A DNA stretch of 64,000 nt from Bufo bufo (GCF_905171765.1 NC_053390.1:504404301-504468300), one strand, 5' to 3'; positions 10,029 through 20,379 are shown, numbered from the stretch's first letter. Notes: generated from the sequence alone by a model not told the origin. Numbers and translations are program-made.

Positions 10029-11946
10029 ACCTTGATGATGGTGTCACTGAAGCTGTAGTATTGAACTCCAGGAAGTCGAGGCTGGGGTCATTCCTCATCT
10101 GGGACTGTTCATCGATGAATCTACAGAAATGAATAAATGGGGGAAAGGTGACGTCATGCACTCTTTTGTACCTTGAGACTGATGCCGCCCACTTCTCTTG
10201 CAGGCTGTATGGTAACTTCACGACAATTGGGTTCACCCCATGGGCTGTATCCAGGTAGCACAGCCCGGACAGACGAGGGTCTCTTTTGGCGAGCTCCAGT
10301 TCCATGAGCAAATCACTTAAATCCTGAAGCTTGTGGACATCCTTGAGACTGATCTTTGGAACGTTCTGCAGTCTCCTGAATAGTGCCTTCTCTATTGCTT
10401 CTGCACTGCCAAAGGTGCGTTCGAGTCTCTGCCAGGCTGCAGCGAGACCTGCTTCTGCTTGTCCCACATAGACAGTTCTAAGGCTCTTGATGCGATTTGT
10501 GGAGCCTGGGCCCAGCCATTTGATCAAGAGGTCGAGCTCCTGCTCTGCAGTTAGGTTGAGGTTGGCGATGGCGGCTTTGAAGGTTGCCTTCCAGGCTCTG
10601 TAGCTCTCCGCACGGTCATCAAATTTTGAGAGACTGGTGTTAATTAGCTCTCTGCTCACCATAAACCTGGCAAACTCAGACATATCTGATTTCTCACTGC
10701 TTGTTGCCATGACAACTTGTGATGCCCCTGGGGCGTATAGGCTGCGTGGCGTGAAAGGGTGAGATGCTTCCGGGTAGAATGATGTTGCTGCAGGGTTGAG
10801 CTGTGGTCTAGCCTCTGTAGATTCTGATGACTGCTGCTTGAGCTGTGGAGGTAGGCCAGGAAACACCTGGTCGCCATCTTGCTGTAATAACTGCCCTTGA
10901 GAGGGCGCGTCTGGGCAACTGTTATTGGATTGCTCGGGTGCTGTGGGTATCGCTGCCACTGCAGGTAGAGATGACTTGGATGTTTCAGTGTTGTTGGCTT
11001 GGACAGTACTGCACACTGGGCGTGGTGCAGATAACTGTTTCAGTATGTGGTCGCTGGTGCGATCAGCTGGATCGTCTATCTCCTCTGGTGGGAAACAGAT
11101 TGAATCAAGGCCTTGGCTCAAAGCTTGCTCAAGTAGTCTTACTTTTGCTAATGCGATTTCCTCTTCCCTCTCTGATTCGAGGATCTTTATTCGAGCCTCT
11201 GCTTCTGCCCTCTTGGCTTCTGCCTCCGCCCTCTTGGCTTCTGCCTCCGCTTCTGCCCTCTTGGCTTCTGCCTCCGCTTCTGCCCTCTTGGCCGCCGCCG
11301 TCTGTGCTTCTGTTCTCGCAAGGACTTCCTTTTCGGTGAAGGAACGCCTCACTTTGGATAGCTCTGCGTTTATGCGGGCCTCTAGTAATCTGTCGCTCAG
11401 GTTGGAGCTTCTAGAGCATGATGATCTGTAGGACCGCGAGGAATGTTTGGATGAATGCGATCTGTGTGATCTGGTTTCTTGCAAATGAGAGATGCGGAGT
11501 TCCACTTTATCTTTAGCATCCAGCACCATGGCGTCTCTTTGTCTGTCTATTGATTCTGCCTTGGACAATTCTGACAGGGCTTCTTCAATAGTAGAGTCTT
11601 TTAGAAAGGTTATATACCTTGTGGACATTCTCTTGTATCTTTCATGGGCTGCGTTCAGCCGCCCGACGGCAACTTGTAAGCTGGTGGCATCGCCTGAGGA
11701 GGACTTAAGTCCTGATATGAGGGAGGAAACTCGTTCCCATAGCTCTTCCAGGTTGTCACATAGCTCATCTTTCCTGGTGTGATAATTTTCTGTGATCTTT
11801 ATAGTTGGTTTGAGAGAGCGCCTTGGTCGCGTGACTTGGTCTGCTGGAAGTGTGGGTTCTACCTCCAGCTCTTCATAATGATCAGTTTCAGGTTGCATTT
11901 GCTTTGTTTCATCGCTGGGGAACTGTACAAGGTCCTTTTCGGCCAT
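9997..11946 (-). CDS. gag: BEL/Pao gag-like protein (DUF1759 type)
   Basis: 649 aa. It should form the structural particle of the retrotransposon. An N-terminal helical region is followed by a serine/arginine stretch (HRSHSSKHSSRSYRSS) and a coiled coil built from repeated KRAEAEA heptads near residues 215-250. The C-terminal third (LSKFDDRAESYRAWKATF... and KLPYSLQEKW) matches the DUF1759 region of BEL/Pao gag. No stop or frameshift is visible. The start lies about 430 bases inside the 5' LTR boundary, leaving a leader at 11947-12378. The assignment rests on motif order plus its place before pol in an LTR-bounded element. Confidence 0.92.
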   Translation of the reverse strand: MAEKDLVQFPSDETKQMQPETDHYEELEVEPTLPADQVTRPRRSLKPTIKITENYHTRKDELCDNLEELWERVSSLISGLKSSSGDATSLQVAVGRLNAAHERYKRMSTRYITFLKDSTIEEALSELSKAESIDRQRDAMVLDAKDKVELRISHLQETRSHRSHSSKHSSRSYRSSCSRSSNLSDRLLEARINAELSKVRRSFTEKEVLARTEAQTAAAKRAEAEAEAKRAEAEAEAKRAEAEAKRAEAEARIKILESEREEEIALAKVRLLEQALSQGLDSICFPPEEIDDPADRTSDHILKQLSAPRPVCSTVQANNTETSKSSLPAVAAIPTAPEQSNNSCPDAPSQGQLLQQDGDQVFPGLPPQLKQQSSESTEARPQLNPAATSFYPEASHPFTPRSLYAPGASQVVMATSSEKSDMSEFARFMVSRELINTSLSKFDDRAESYRAWKATFKAAIANLNLTAEQELDLLIKWLGPGSTNRIKSLRTVYVGQAEAGLAAAWQRLERTFGSAEAIEKALFRRLQNVPKISLKDVHKLQDLSDLLMELELAKRDPRLSGLCYLDTAHGVNPIVVKLPYSLQEKWAASVSRYKRVHDVTFPPFIHFCRFIDEQSQMRNDPSLDFLEFNTTASVTPSSRYESIVHKHRF

Positions 11947-12378
11947 TTTGATTTAAGGTGCGCTGTCTCTTTAAGAAAATGAACTTTTGAATTGGGGGCT
12001 GAAAATTGCAGTGCGGCTCAGATGAGGCACCCCGATGAGTTTCCCAAGGTGTTTTGAGTGAATTGCGGGGTTTGGTTTAAGGGAGGCGCCGCGTGCGTGA
12101 ACAGTTCTTATATCATGCGAGCAAGGGTTAATATAGGATGTGGAAAGTGGCTTGGCGAGTAGTGGAGGACTTCCAGGCGAGAGTATATCTACTGCGGACA
12201 CGCGTGCTTCCCCTTAGGCTTATGGGACATGCACTGTTGCCGGGCAGATTTGCTGGGAGTGGGCCTGTTGCAGGGGAGGTTCCTGAGTGTGGCACTGGGC
12301 TCTGAGGGAACCTGTAGCCGGCATTGGACATTCAGATGGATATTTACTGGGGTATAAGGCTTTAAGGCAGTTTTTGAC

Positions 12379-12905
12379 TGTTCTGTCCCCACATGAAGGC
12401 GAATGAAGGTGTAACTGATAATGACTTTGTGACTGTCCTACCTTCGTATCCAAGCAGTGGAGCAGACCGGACCGGCAGATGCTCAGGTTAGATGGATCCA
12501 GACGTAGACATGAGGATGCAATCAAACGTGGGTTTATTTGATCCAGAGCAGTGACATACGGTGATACAATACAGGAATGCAGTAGATGCTGTCATGTGGA
12601 TGTCTTTTCTGAGGTCTACTGCTGAGGCTACTGCTGAGGCTACTGCTGGTCAAAAACTGATGCCTTCACAAGCCAAGGTATGTGTCTCCAGTCACAAAGG
12701 ATGCAGCACTGAAAAAGGCTATAGGAAGTGACAAGGCCCAAGGCTGCTAAAACCACGCCCAGAGATAAAACTTTATAGACAACGAAAGAGGCGTGCAGCA
12801 TACAAATTCCGGCCAGCAGATGGCAGCAGAGAACAATAGACTTAAACAACATAGGTAAACAAGAAATAATACAGTGCAGAAATTCAATATGAAAGGAACA
12901 GCACA
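12379..12905 (-). repeat. 5' LTR of the BEL/Pao element
   Basis: It pairs with 6854-7380 over its full length and is upstream for the minus-strand gag and pol. The base sequence just inside it (gtcaaaaactgcc on the minus strand) is where a primer-binding site should lie, but I could not match it to a tRNA. Confidence 0.95.
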
Positions 12906-12990
12906 GGTGTTGGTTACAACTGCCCTGCCCTATAAAAAAACACACACCAGTTCTGGGTTTTCTTTTCACAAGAAGCATTGCCTGATGTGA

Positions 12991-14014
12991 ATGATGCCTC
13001 GCACAAAAGAGCTCTCAGAAAACCTACGATTAAGAATTGTTGACTTGCATAAAGCTGGAAAGGGTTATAAAAGTATCTCCAAAAGCCTTGCTGTTCATCA
13101 GTCCACGGTAAGACAAATTGTCTATAAAATGAGAAAGTTCAGCACTGCTGCTACTCTCCCTAGGAGTGGCCGTCCTGTAAATATGACTGCAAGAGCACAG
13201 CGCAGACTGCTCAATGAGGTGAAGAAGAATCCTAGAGTGTCAGCTAAAGACTTACAAAAGTCTCTGGCATATGCTAACATCCCTGTTAGCGAATCTAGGA
13301 TACGTAAAACACTAAACAAGAGTGGATTTCATGGGAGGATACACAGAGGAAGCCACTGCTGTCCAAAAAAACATTGCTGCATGTTTACAGTTTGCACAAA
13401 AGCACCTGGATGTTCCACAGCAGTACTGGCAAAATGTTCTGTGGACAGATGAAACCAAAGTTGAGTTGTTTGGAAGAAACACACAACACTATGTGTGGAG
13501 AAAAAGAGGCACAGCACACCAATATCAAAACCTCATCCCAACTGTAAAGTATGGTGGTGGGGGCATCATGGTTTGGGGCTGCTTTGCTGAGTCAGGGCCT
13601 GGACGGATTGCTATCATCGAAGGAAAAATGAATTCCCAAGTTTATCAAGACATTTTGCAGGAGAACTTAAGGCCATCTGTCGACCAGCTGAAGCTCAACA
13701 GAAAATGGGTGATGCAACAGGACAACGACCCAAAGCATAGAAGTAAATCAACAACAGAATGGCTTAAACAGAAGAAAATATGCCTTCTGGAGTGACCCAG
13801 TCAGAGTCCTGACCTCAACCCGATTAAGATGCTGTGGCATGACCTCAAGAAAGCGATTCACACCAGACATCCCAAGAATGTAGCTGAACTGAAACAGTTC
13901 TGTAAAGAGGAATGGTCAAGATTTACTCCTGATCGTTGTGCACGTCTGATCTGCAACTACAGGAAACATTTGGTTGAAGTTATTGCTGCCAAAGGAGGTT
14001 CAACCAGTTATTAA
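12991..14014 (+). pseudogene. Tc1-type transposase, broken
   Basis: The first frame (12991 to about 13350) gives a paired-like helix-turn-helix N-terminus ([19 protein letters not shown], then [11 protein letters not shown] with a GRPR-like hook). A frameshift near 13340-13370 moves the reading to the frame that gives FAQKHLDVPQQYW and the first catalytic motif WTDETK. The second Asp is in QQDNDPKH. A TGA at 13793 replaces the expected Trp before PSQSPDLNP, and the third acidic residue is changed (NPIKMLW where the family has NPIE). With a frameshift, a stop and a lost catalytic Glu it is inactive. Confidence 0.93.
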
Positions 14015-14018
14015 ATCC

Positions 14019-14233
14019 AAGGGTTCACATACATTTTCCACCTGCACTGTGAATGTTTACATGGTGTGTTCAATAAAAACATGATCACATTTAATTCTTT
14101 GTGTGTTATTAGTTTAAGCAGACTGTGATTGTCTATTGTTGTGACTTAGATGAAGATCAGATCACATTTTATGACCAATTTGTGCAGAAATCCATATCAT
14201 TCCAAAGGGTTCACATACTTTTTCTTGCAACTG
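14019..14233 (-). repeat. Right inverted repeat of the Tc1 element
   Basis: Complement of 6560-6772. It contains both direct-repeat motifs and ends ttcttgcaactg next to TA. Confidence 0.88.
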
Positions 14234-14268
14234 TATTTTAAATTTGGCAACTAAAATTTTAATTTGTC

Positions 14269-14407
14269 ACCTGCAGTCCTATGTAACAGCCCAGATAACA
14301 GTGATAACTTTATGTGTACAGATAATGTAGTAGATGTTCCATGCAGTCCTATGTAACACCCGACATAACACAATATTTCACTGTGTTATGTTACATAGGA
14401 CTGCAGG
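14269..14407. repeat. Foldback, about 140 bp
   Basis: Arms cctgcagtcctatgtaac and its complement pair, with a third copy of gcagtcctatgtaac in the middle near 14344. Probably a short MITE. Confidence 0.65.
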
Positions 14408-14814
14408 TAACATCTATGAAATCTGTACTCAGAGAATTATAGGATGGTGGGGGTCTGACTCCTGGCACCCCCACCAATCAGCTGTTTGAGGAGACCGCAA
14501 TGTTAAAGTGAGAGCCGCAGCCTTTTTGCTTCTTACCAAGCACAGCGCTGTCCATTTGATAGCACTGCGCTTGGTATTGTCGGTATTACCCACCGACAGT
14601 ATTACAGTTCAGACCCAATCACTCAGATGAGACAGAGCTGCACCTACACCATGTAAATGATGTCATATGGCCTAGGAAGAGACTGTGGCGCTTACGAAGT
14701 ACCGCAGTCTCTTCATACAGAAAAAAATATAAAACTACAATGGGGGGTGTGGGGGTGTCAGGGCCCAAATTGGGTAGACAGCCCCGGGCCTATTATACAC
14801 TTAATCCGCCCCTG

Positions 14815-15014
14815 GTGCTGACTCTGCTGTGTATATTATACATGTAATGCTGACCCTGCTGTGTATATTACACATATATGTACGTGTATTATACGTGAAG
14901 TGCTGACCCTGCTGTGTATATTACACATGTATCTACATGTATTATACGTGTAGTGCTGACCCTGCTGTGTATATTACACATGTAATGCTGACCCTGCTGT
15001 GTATATTACACATG
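14815..15014 (+). repeat. Minisatellite, about 27-55 bp units
   Basis: Five copies of the phrase gctgaccctgctgtgtatat, followed by tacacatg-type spacers, alternate with tatacgtg variants. Confidence 0.8.
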
Positions 15015-15400
15015 ACTCAGCGGGTGCGCGGTCGGACAGAGAGTACTGTACATACTACATTGGCGTACTGTAGAGCTGAGTTAGAGCTTCTTCTGTCCGC
15101 CGCCACGAAACAATCTGTAAGTGCCCCTCCCGAGACTAGGCTCTGGATCCGCCACTGGATCTGGTTGTATTATACAATAAAATATATAGTAAAACCAGGT
15201 CAGTCAATGGTACCGGATCAGTTTCTTCATTTTCCCATGCCTCACACAAAAACATCGCTTGCAGAGATTCTGACACACTCTGTTCCAGTTTGTTCAGTTT
15301 TGTCCCCGTTGACAATGAATGGGGACAAAACTGAAGCGTTGTGCTGAGGCTTTGAGAGCCTGTGCTGGATCTCAGAACCGGACAGCACAATGCAGATGTG
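15015..15400. other. No gene recognised; MITE fragment at its end
   Basis: 15280-15400 (gttcagttttgtccccgttg, aatggggacaaaactgaag) matches the interior and end of the repeat at 47010-47390. The rest shows nothing. Confidence 0.4.
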
Positions 15401-15545
15401 AAAGTAGCCTTAAAGAGGACCTTTCACCGATTATTACACTATGAACTAAGTATACAGACATGTAGAGCGGCGCTCGGGGATCTCACTGCACTTACTATTA
15501 TCCCCGGGCGCCGCTCCGTTCTCCTGCTATGCCCTCCGGTATCTC

Positions 15546-15724
15546 CGTTCCCTAAGTTATGGTAGGCGGAGTCTGCCCTTGTTCTTCTGTATCGCTGGCC
15601 AATCGCATTGCAGAGCTCACAGCCTGGGAGGTTATTTTCTCCCAGGCTGTGAGCTCTGCAATGCGATTGACCAGCGATACAGAAGAACAAGGGCAGACTC
15701 CGCCTACCATAACTTAGGGAACGG
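15546..15724. repeat. Long foldback, arms about 80 bp
   Basis: The arm beginning ccgttccctaagttatgg pairs with its complement ending ccataacttagggaacgg, with the turn at a gcctgggag...ctcccaggc hairpin. The preceding phrase ttaaagaggacctttcacc (from 15410) looks like the terminus of a larger MITE of which this is the core. Confidence 0.8.
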
Positions 15725-15744
15725 ACACGCCGTAACAACATTAC

Positions 15745-15851
15745 ATTCCACCTTTCATTTTCTAAAGTAGCTGTGAATAACGAAAGGTGGAATCTGATTG
15801 GTTGCTATGGGCAACTAAGCCAGTTCTACTTTACATCAGTTTGATAAATGA
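15745..15851. mobile_element. Partial MITE, same family as 6151-6307
   Basis: The right half matches (aaggtggaatctgattgg, ccagttctactttacatc, agtttgataaatgac). The left terminus is missing. Confidence 0.65.
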
Positions 15852-16295
15852 CTTCTTCTTTATCCTGCCTCCCAAAAAGCTAAAAAAAAATGCAATTAAA
15901 AAAAGCATATAAGAATGCAACATCTATGTTTTAAACATTGTGACATTGATTTTTTTTTCTTCTGGAGCGCAGAATCATCGCAGCATATGCGGGTCTTTTA
16001 AGTCTCTGCCGCCTGTGCTATTAATCCAGGGGTGGTCTGCAGAGAGCCTCACCTGTAGTGCTGAAACAGTGCTCCAGATCACAGTCTCCTCCTACCTCCA
16101 TCTTCATGACCCACAGTGGATAGTCCTCCCTTTATATGCATTCTATACCCTTCTCTGGTCCTCCCTCTAATGTTTATGTGCACCCACTATATACAGTGCA
16201 CCCTCGAAAGAAAAATAAAGTTATTGTTAAAAAAAAAAAAAAAAAAAAATCATCCATAAAGTTGAAATAATCAAGATTATAATTTTTTTGCCATA
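15852..16295. other. No gene recognised
   Basis: AT-rich sequence with a 20-base A run near 16231. No domain or repeat structure was recognised. Confidence 0.4.
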
Positions 16296-16300
16296 TGTAC

Positions 16301-17057
16301 TGTAACGGAACGCCTCGCACCCCGACCGGGTACCTCCGTCGATATATGCTCCTAGTGCTTCCAGAGGACTCTAAGCACTCCACTTGACACCGTACGCACT
16401 GCAGACCCCACGAACCGCCGCAGCTTGGTTGGGGTCTCACCGTCCTCCACCCACGCTGGACCCAAGACTGGGCTTCAGCTTTCAGTGGGTGAACCTCTCC
16501 TACATCCAGAGAGCAGGAACCATGAACAAGCTCTTACAAGAGCTTATACTCAGGGGAGTATTGTGATATAGCAATCCCCAAGAGTGTAGTTATCGCATTC
16601 CCCAAACATGGGCCAAAACTTCATGAAGGTATAAATGCAACCACTTTATTCTAACACACAAGCATTTTATACACATCTTCCAACAAGGCCACCACCCACA
16701 GGGTTTTGTAAAAACAGCCAATCACATGCATTTACAGTATTCAAACCTCCCCAGCAATTGTACACAAAATCCCCTTCCCTCTGTCTGTAACGCAATAAAC
16801 AAAATACAATGAGCATTATCTGAGACGCAATTAACTAACACAATGAGCATTGTCTGAGACGCAATCCACAAAATACAATTACCAAACGTAATGGACTAAC
16901 TTGAACCCTGGTCTAATTCGTGGGGGTGAGAGTTCAAGTTAGTCCAAGTCCTTTGTGAACAAATGAGGCCTAACTGATGGGAGGGCCCATGATCCTGGGG
17001 CAAGAGGCTAGTAGCCAGGCCCCTCCAAAACCCAGTGGCGAGGTTGGTTTTGCCACA
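16301..17057 (-). repeat. 3' LTR of the non-autonomous element
   Basis: 757 bases, aligned without length change to 18732-19488. The ORF from the interior ends inside it at 16896. Confidence 0.93.
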
Positions 17058-18614
17058 CATCTCCCCCTCCCAGGGAAGACTAACCAGATACCTGACCTCA
17101 CGGTCAGTACCTGAGTTAGTCTGGCAGTCCAACCACAACCCAATACTGGACCTGTTGAATTTTGGGGCCTGGTTCTGTTCTGTATGTCCCCAGCTGTTGA
17201 GTGGGCATCTGCGACTCCTTGCTTCCTTGTGGTTCTCTTCCTTGGAGCTGTAGGTACTTGATGGGCAGAGGCCGACTGCGCTCTGGACAGATGCCAGCTC
17301 TTCCGCTGGGGTAGCCTGTGGGAAGTCCGGCTCTGGAGAAGAGGATAGGGGAGGGCAGAGGCCGACTGCGCTCTGCCCAGATGCCAGCTCTTCCGCTGGG
17401 GTAGCCTGTGGGAAGTCCGGCTCTGGAGAAGAGGATAGGGGAGGGCAGAGGCCGACTGCGCTCTGCCCAGATGCCAGCTCTTCCGCTGGGGTAGCCTGTG
17501 GGAAGTCCGGCTCTGGAGAAGAGGATAGGGGAGGGCAGAGGCCGACTGCGCTCTGCCCAGATGCCAGCTCTTCCGCTGGGGTAGCCTGTGGGAAGTCTGG
17601 CTCTGGAGAAGAGGATAGGGGAGGGCAGAGGCCGACTGCGCTCTGCCCAGATGCCAGCTCTTCCGCTGGGGTAGCCTGTGGGAAGTCCGGCTCTGGAGAA
17701 GAGGATAGGGGTGGGCAGAGGCCGACTGCGCTCTGCCCAGATGCCAGCTCTTCCGCTGGGATGGGGTCAGGGAATCCTGCCCCCAGGACCTTGTTGCGGA
17801 TCAGCTGTGGAGAGGAGGGATCGTTTACCTCCTCCTCCTGGCATTCCTGCAGGGTTGGTGGGGGATCCGTACCGGCCGTCCAGCATCCCGGTAGGCCTGG
17901 TGCAGAGACTGCGGTCCCATCTGCACCTGCCGACTGGGGTTCCTCCCAGTTCCAGTCTATGAAGTCCCCTACCTCCACAGTTGGTGAGGAAGTAGGGGAT
18001 ACCTCAGCTGTGACTTGCCAGGGGTAGGGCTGCAGGTCTGGGCCTGGTATCCAACTGTCTTGTATCTTGCGCTGGGCTTGAATGGAGCGAAACAACTGTT
18101 GATAATCTTGCTCCAGTTCCCACTCCCTTTGGACCAGAAAGGTCAGATCTGCCCTCACCCCACTAGTTGTAGGCCAATTGTGCAAGTCCCACCTGTAGTC
18201 AGTAATGTCCCAAAATCTAGACTCTTCTGTGCTCCCAAAGTCAATGTCTTCAAAAGACTCCCAAAATAAACCAGGGCAATTATATTCCTCACCTTCGGGC
18301 TTGGCGTACTCCTCCATCCATGGAGCCTGTCGTACTGTGTCCCACCATAGTGCTTGGTAAGCGTCATCCAGCCAGGTTTCCTGCCATACCAGTGTCTCAA
18401 GCTCTGACACCCACTCCATCAATAGTTGCTCTCCCAGTAGAGGTAGTCGCAGCGCCAATCGCATTCGCAATCTCTGCTCCTCACTGGGAAGACTCTCACC
18501 CCTCCGATGCTGCACGTCCTCCAGGGCCTTGTGCCATACGCCTTTACGCTCGGCATCCCTGTAATCCGGGTGATCTTCCTCATGGAATGCTGTGCAGGAA
18601 CCAACGGCATCCAT
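16896..18614 (-). CDS. Unknown 572-aa protein of an LTR element
   Basis: I do not recognise the family. Residues 1-200 are rich in Trp, Glu and Leu (WVSELETLVWQETWLDD, WDTVRQAPWMEE), suggesting a helical acidic domain. Residues about 275-445 consist of 5-6 copies of a 30-aa repeat containing ELASGQSAVGLCPPLSSSP and EPDFPQATPA. The C-terminal 110 residues are basic to neutral, and the last 54 are encoded within the 3' LTR. There is no zinc knuckle, protease DSG, YxDD box or integrase motif. The start at 18614 lies 118 bases inside the 5' LTR edge. Because the frame is open over 1.7 kb while the LTRs have diverged by a few per cent, it may have been functional at insertion. It could be a gag-like packaging factor or captured sequence; neither can be decided here. 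Confidence 0.7.
   Translation of the reverse strand: MDAVGSCTAFHEEDHPDYRDAERKGVWHKALEDVQHRRGESLPSEEQRLRMRLALRLPLLGEQLLMEWVSELETLVWQETWLDDAYQALWWDTVRQAPWMEEYAKPEGEEYNCPGLFWESFEDIDFGSTEESRFWDITDYRWDLHNWPTTSGVRADLTFLVQREWELEQDYQQLFRSIQAQRKIQDSWIPGPDLQPYPWQVTAEVSPTSSPTVEVGDFIDWNWEEPQSAGADGTAVSAPGLPGCWTAGTDPPPTLQECQEEEVNDPSSPQLIRNKVLGAGFPDPIPAEELASGQSAVGLCPPLSSSPEPDFPQATPAEELASGQSAVGLCPPLSSSPEPDFPQATPAEELASGQSAVGLCPPLSSSPEPDFPQATPAEELASGQSAVGLCPPLSSSPEPDFPQATPAEELASGQSAVGLCPPLSSSPEPDFPQATPAEELASVQSAVGLCPSSTYSSKEENHKEARSRRCPLNSWGHTEQNQAPKFNRSSIGLWLDCQTNSGTDREVRYLVSLPWEGEMCGKTNLATGFWRGLATSLLPQDHGPSHQLGLICSQRTWTNLNSHPHELDQGSS
17261..17760 (-). repeat. 90-bp coding tandem repeat, about 5.5 copies
   Basis: Each unit contains gggcagaggccgactgcgct and ctcttccgctggggtagcc. 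The copies are almost identical, and 90 bp equals 30 codons, so copy-number change keeps the ORF open. Near identity points to recent expansion or homogenisation. Confidence 0.95.
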
Positions 18615-18731
18615 ATTGCTGTAGCCAGGGGCGCTGTACGGATACTAGCGTTGCCCTCAATATACTCCACGAACGGTGTCTCAGAGCTGCTTCTCCTCAC
18701 ACTAGGACACCATCCCACTGCTTGCCACCAA

Positions 18732-19488
18732 TGTAACGGAACGCCTAGCACCCCGACCGGGTACCTCTGTCGATATATTCTCCTAGTGCTTCCAGAGGAC
18801 TCCGAGCACTCCACTTGACACCGTACGCACTGCAGACCCCACAAACCGCCGCAGCTTGGTTGGGGTCTCACCGTCCTCCACCCACGCTGGACCCAAGACT
18901 GGGCTTCAGCTTCCAGTGGGTGAACCTCTCCTACATCCAGAGAGCAGGAACCATGAACAAGCTCTTACAAGAGCTTAAACTCAGGGGAGTATTGTGATAT
19001 AGCAATCCCCAAGAGTGTAGTTATCGCATTCCCCAAACATGAGCCAAAACTTCATGAAGGTATAAAAGCAACCACTTTATTCTAACACACAAGCATTTTA
19101 TACACATCTTCCAACAAGGCCACCACCCACAGGGTTTTGTAAAAACAGCCAATCACATGCATTTACAGTATTCAAACCTCCCCAGCAATTGTACACAAAA
19201 TCCCCTTCCCTCTGTCTGTAACACAATAAACAAAATACAATGAGCATTGTCTGAGACGCAATTAACTAACACAATGAGCATTGTCTGAGACGCAATCCAC
19301 AAAATACAATTACCAAACGTAATGGACTAACTTGAACCCTGGTCTAATTCGTGGGGGTGAGAGTTCAAGTTAGTCCAAGTCCTTTGTAAACAAATGAGGC
19401 CTGGCTGATGAGAGGTCCCATGATCCTGGGGCAAGAGGCTAGTAGCCAGGCCCCTCCAAAACCCAGTGGCGAGGTTGGTTTCGCCACA
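18732..19488 (-). repeat. 5' LTR of the non-autonomous element
   Basis: 757 bases. It is upstream for the minus-strand ORF. Confidence 0.93.
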
Positions 19489-19582
19489 TGTACCTCAAAG
19501 TAGAACCAAATAATAATGGCATCTCAACCCGCATAATTTAATCCCTTACACAGTTCTGTTGAGAGAAAAATGGAAAAAAAAG

Positions 19583-20379
19583 TACCGTATAAGACGACTT
19601 TTGAGCCCTAGAAAATATTTTCTAGAGTGGGGGGTCGTCTTATACGCCGGGTATGGCGGGCGCTGCAGTGCCGGGACGCCCGAATTATCAACAGAGAGAG
19701 CCCGGGCTATTGCCTTGTATCCCCAGCAGCTGAGAGCTGCGATGTAACCCACGGCATATGCCACCCCTGCGCTGTACCTTGTATACCGCCCCCTGCTCTG
19801 TACCTTGTATGCCTCCCCCCTGCTCTGTACCTTGTATGCTCCTTGTACCGCCATCCTCCCGGCCGCTCACATCTCGCTCCTACGCATGTGCGAGATTTCA
19901 TGCGGCGAGCGTGGATACACGGGATCCTCACGGCCGCTCGCATCTCGCTCCTGCGCATGTGCGAGATCTCCGTGCGGCGTATCTAAGTGCGGCGCAGATG
20001 TGCATATGTGAATGTGAATATGAATAACATAACAAAAACATGTTCAGTGTATAGGTGGCACATGTTTAGGGTCTGGGAGGCAGGGAGGGAGGACAAGGAA
20101 GGTGGTGGGATGCAGGGATGGTGGTGATACCTTGGGATGGCGGTGGTATCTAGGGATGGTGGTGGGATGCAGGGATGGCATGCAAACAGCATGTCATACT
20201 TATTTGAATTAAAATTACCATATTGAAATCAGATCTAATGCTTTTTTAATTTTTCTTTGGTGTGTATTGAAAAAGGGGTAGTCTTATACGGCGAGTATAT
20301 CCCAAACTCTATATTTTCAGTGTAAAAGTTGAGGGTCGTCTTATACGCCCAGTCGTCTTATACGCCGGCATATACGGTA
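19583..20379. mobile_element. Non-autonomous element with short inverted ends
   Basis: It begins taccgtataagacgac and ends cgtcttatacgcc...tatacggta, so its ends are inverted. The phrase gggtcgtcttatacgcc also recurs inside near both ends. The interior has a run of cttgtat-containing units (19775-19850) and a duplicated cgctcacatctcgctcctac-type phrase (19860-19975). No transposase is visible and the superfamily is unclear. Confidence 0.6.

Larger units (their letters stand above)
6854..12905 (-). mobile_element. BEL/Pao LTR retrotransposon, internally deleted, young
   Basis: The element lies on the minus strand between identical 5-bp duplications ggtgt (6849-6853 and 12906-12910). Two 527-bp LTRs (TG...CA) enclose gag and pol frames. 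The LTRs differ at 3 positions by direct reading, so the insertion is recent. A purine-rich tract agacggggag (minus strand) directly precedes the 3' LTR. Pol retains protease, RT and Pao-peptidase regions but lacks RNase H and integrase, so the copy must have been mobilised by another element. It landed in the 5' non-coding part of the Tc1 element. Confidence 0.95.
6560..14233 (+). mobile_element. Tc1/mariner transposon, split by a BEL/Pao insertion
   Basis: The outer ends are cagttgcaagaaaaagtatg and its complement, each next to TA (6558-6559 and 14234-14235), the Tc1 target duplication. The inverted repeats are about 215 bases (6560-6772 and 14019-14233). Each carries the motif aaaagtatgtgaaccc at both its outer and inner end, the IR/DR arrangement known from Sleeping Beauty-type elements. 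A broken transposase lies at 12991-14014. Without the BEL/Pao element (6854-12905 plus one duplication) the transposon is about 1.6 kb, the usual size for the family. Confidence 0.92.
16301..19488 (-). mobile_element. Complete non-autonomous LTR retrotransposon with one ORF
   Basis: Two 757-bp LTRs (16301-17057 and 18732-19488), both starting tgtaacggaacgcct and ending gccaca, are flanked by the same 5 bases tgtac (16296-16300 and 19489-19493). Reading the LTRs side by side I count roughly 18 differences (about 2-3%), so it is moderately young. On the minus strand, ttggtggcaagcagtggg follows the 5' LTR as a primer-binding-site candidate, and a gggagggggag purine tract precedes the 3' LTR. The 1674-bp interior encodes no gag, protease, RT or integrase, only one unfamiliar ORF. 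It must rely on another element's proteins. Confidence 0.93.

Noticed and set aside
12280..12378. A tRNA primer-binding site just inside the BEL/Pao 5' LTR
   Set aside because: The minus-strand sequence after the LTR (gtcaaaaactgcc) does not begin with the usual TGG and could not be matched to a tRNA 3' end from memory.
18320..18818. Plus-strand frames of 138 and 103 aa opposite the 572-aa ORF
   Set aside because: They lie antisense to a longer frame that fits the LTR orientation, and they show no recognisable domain.
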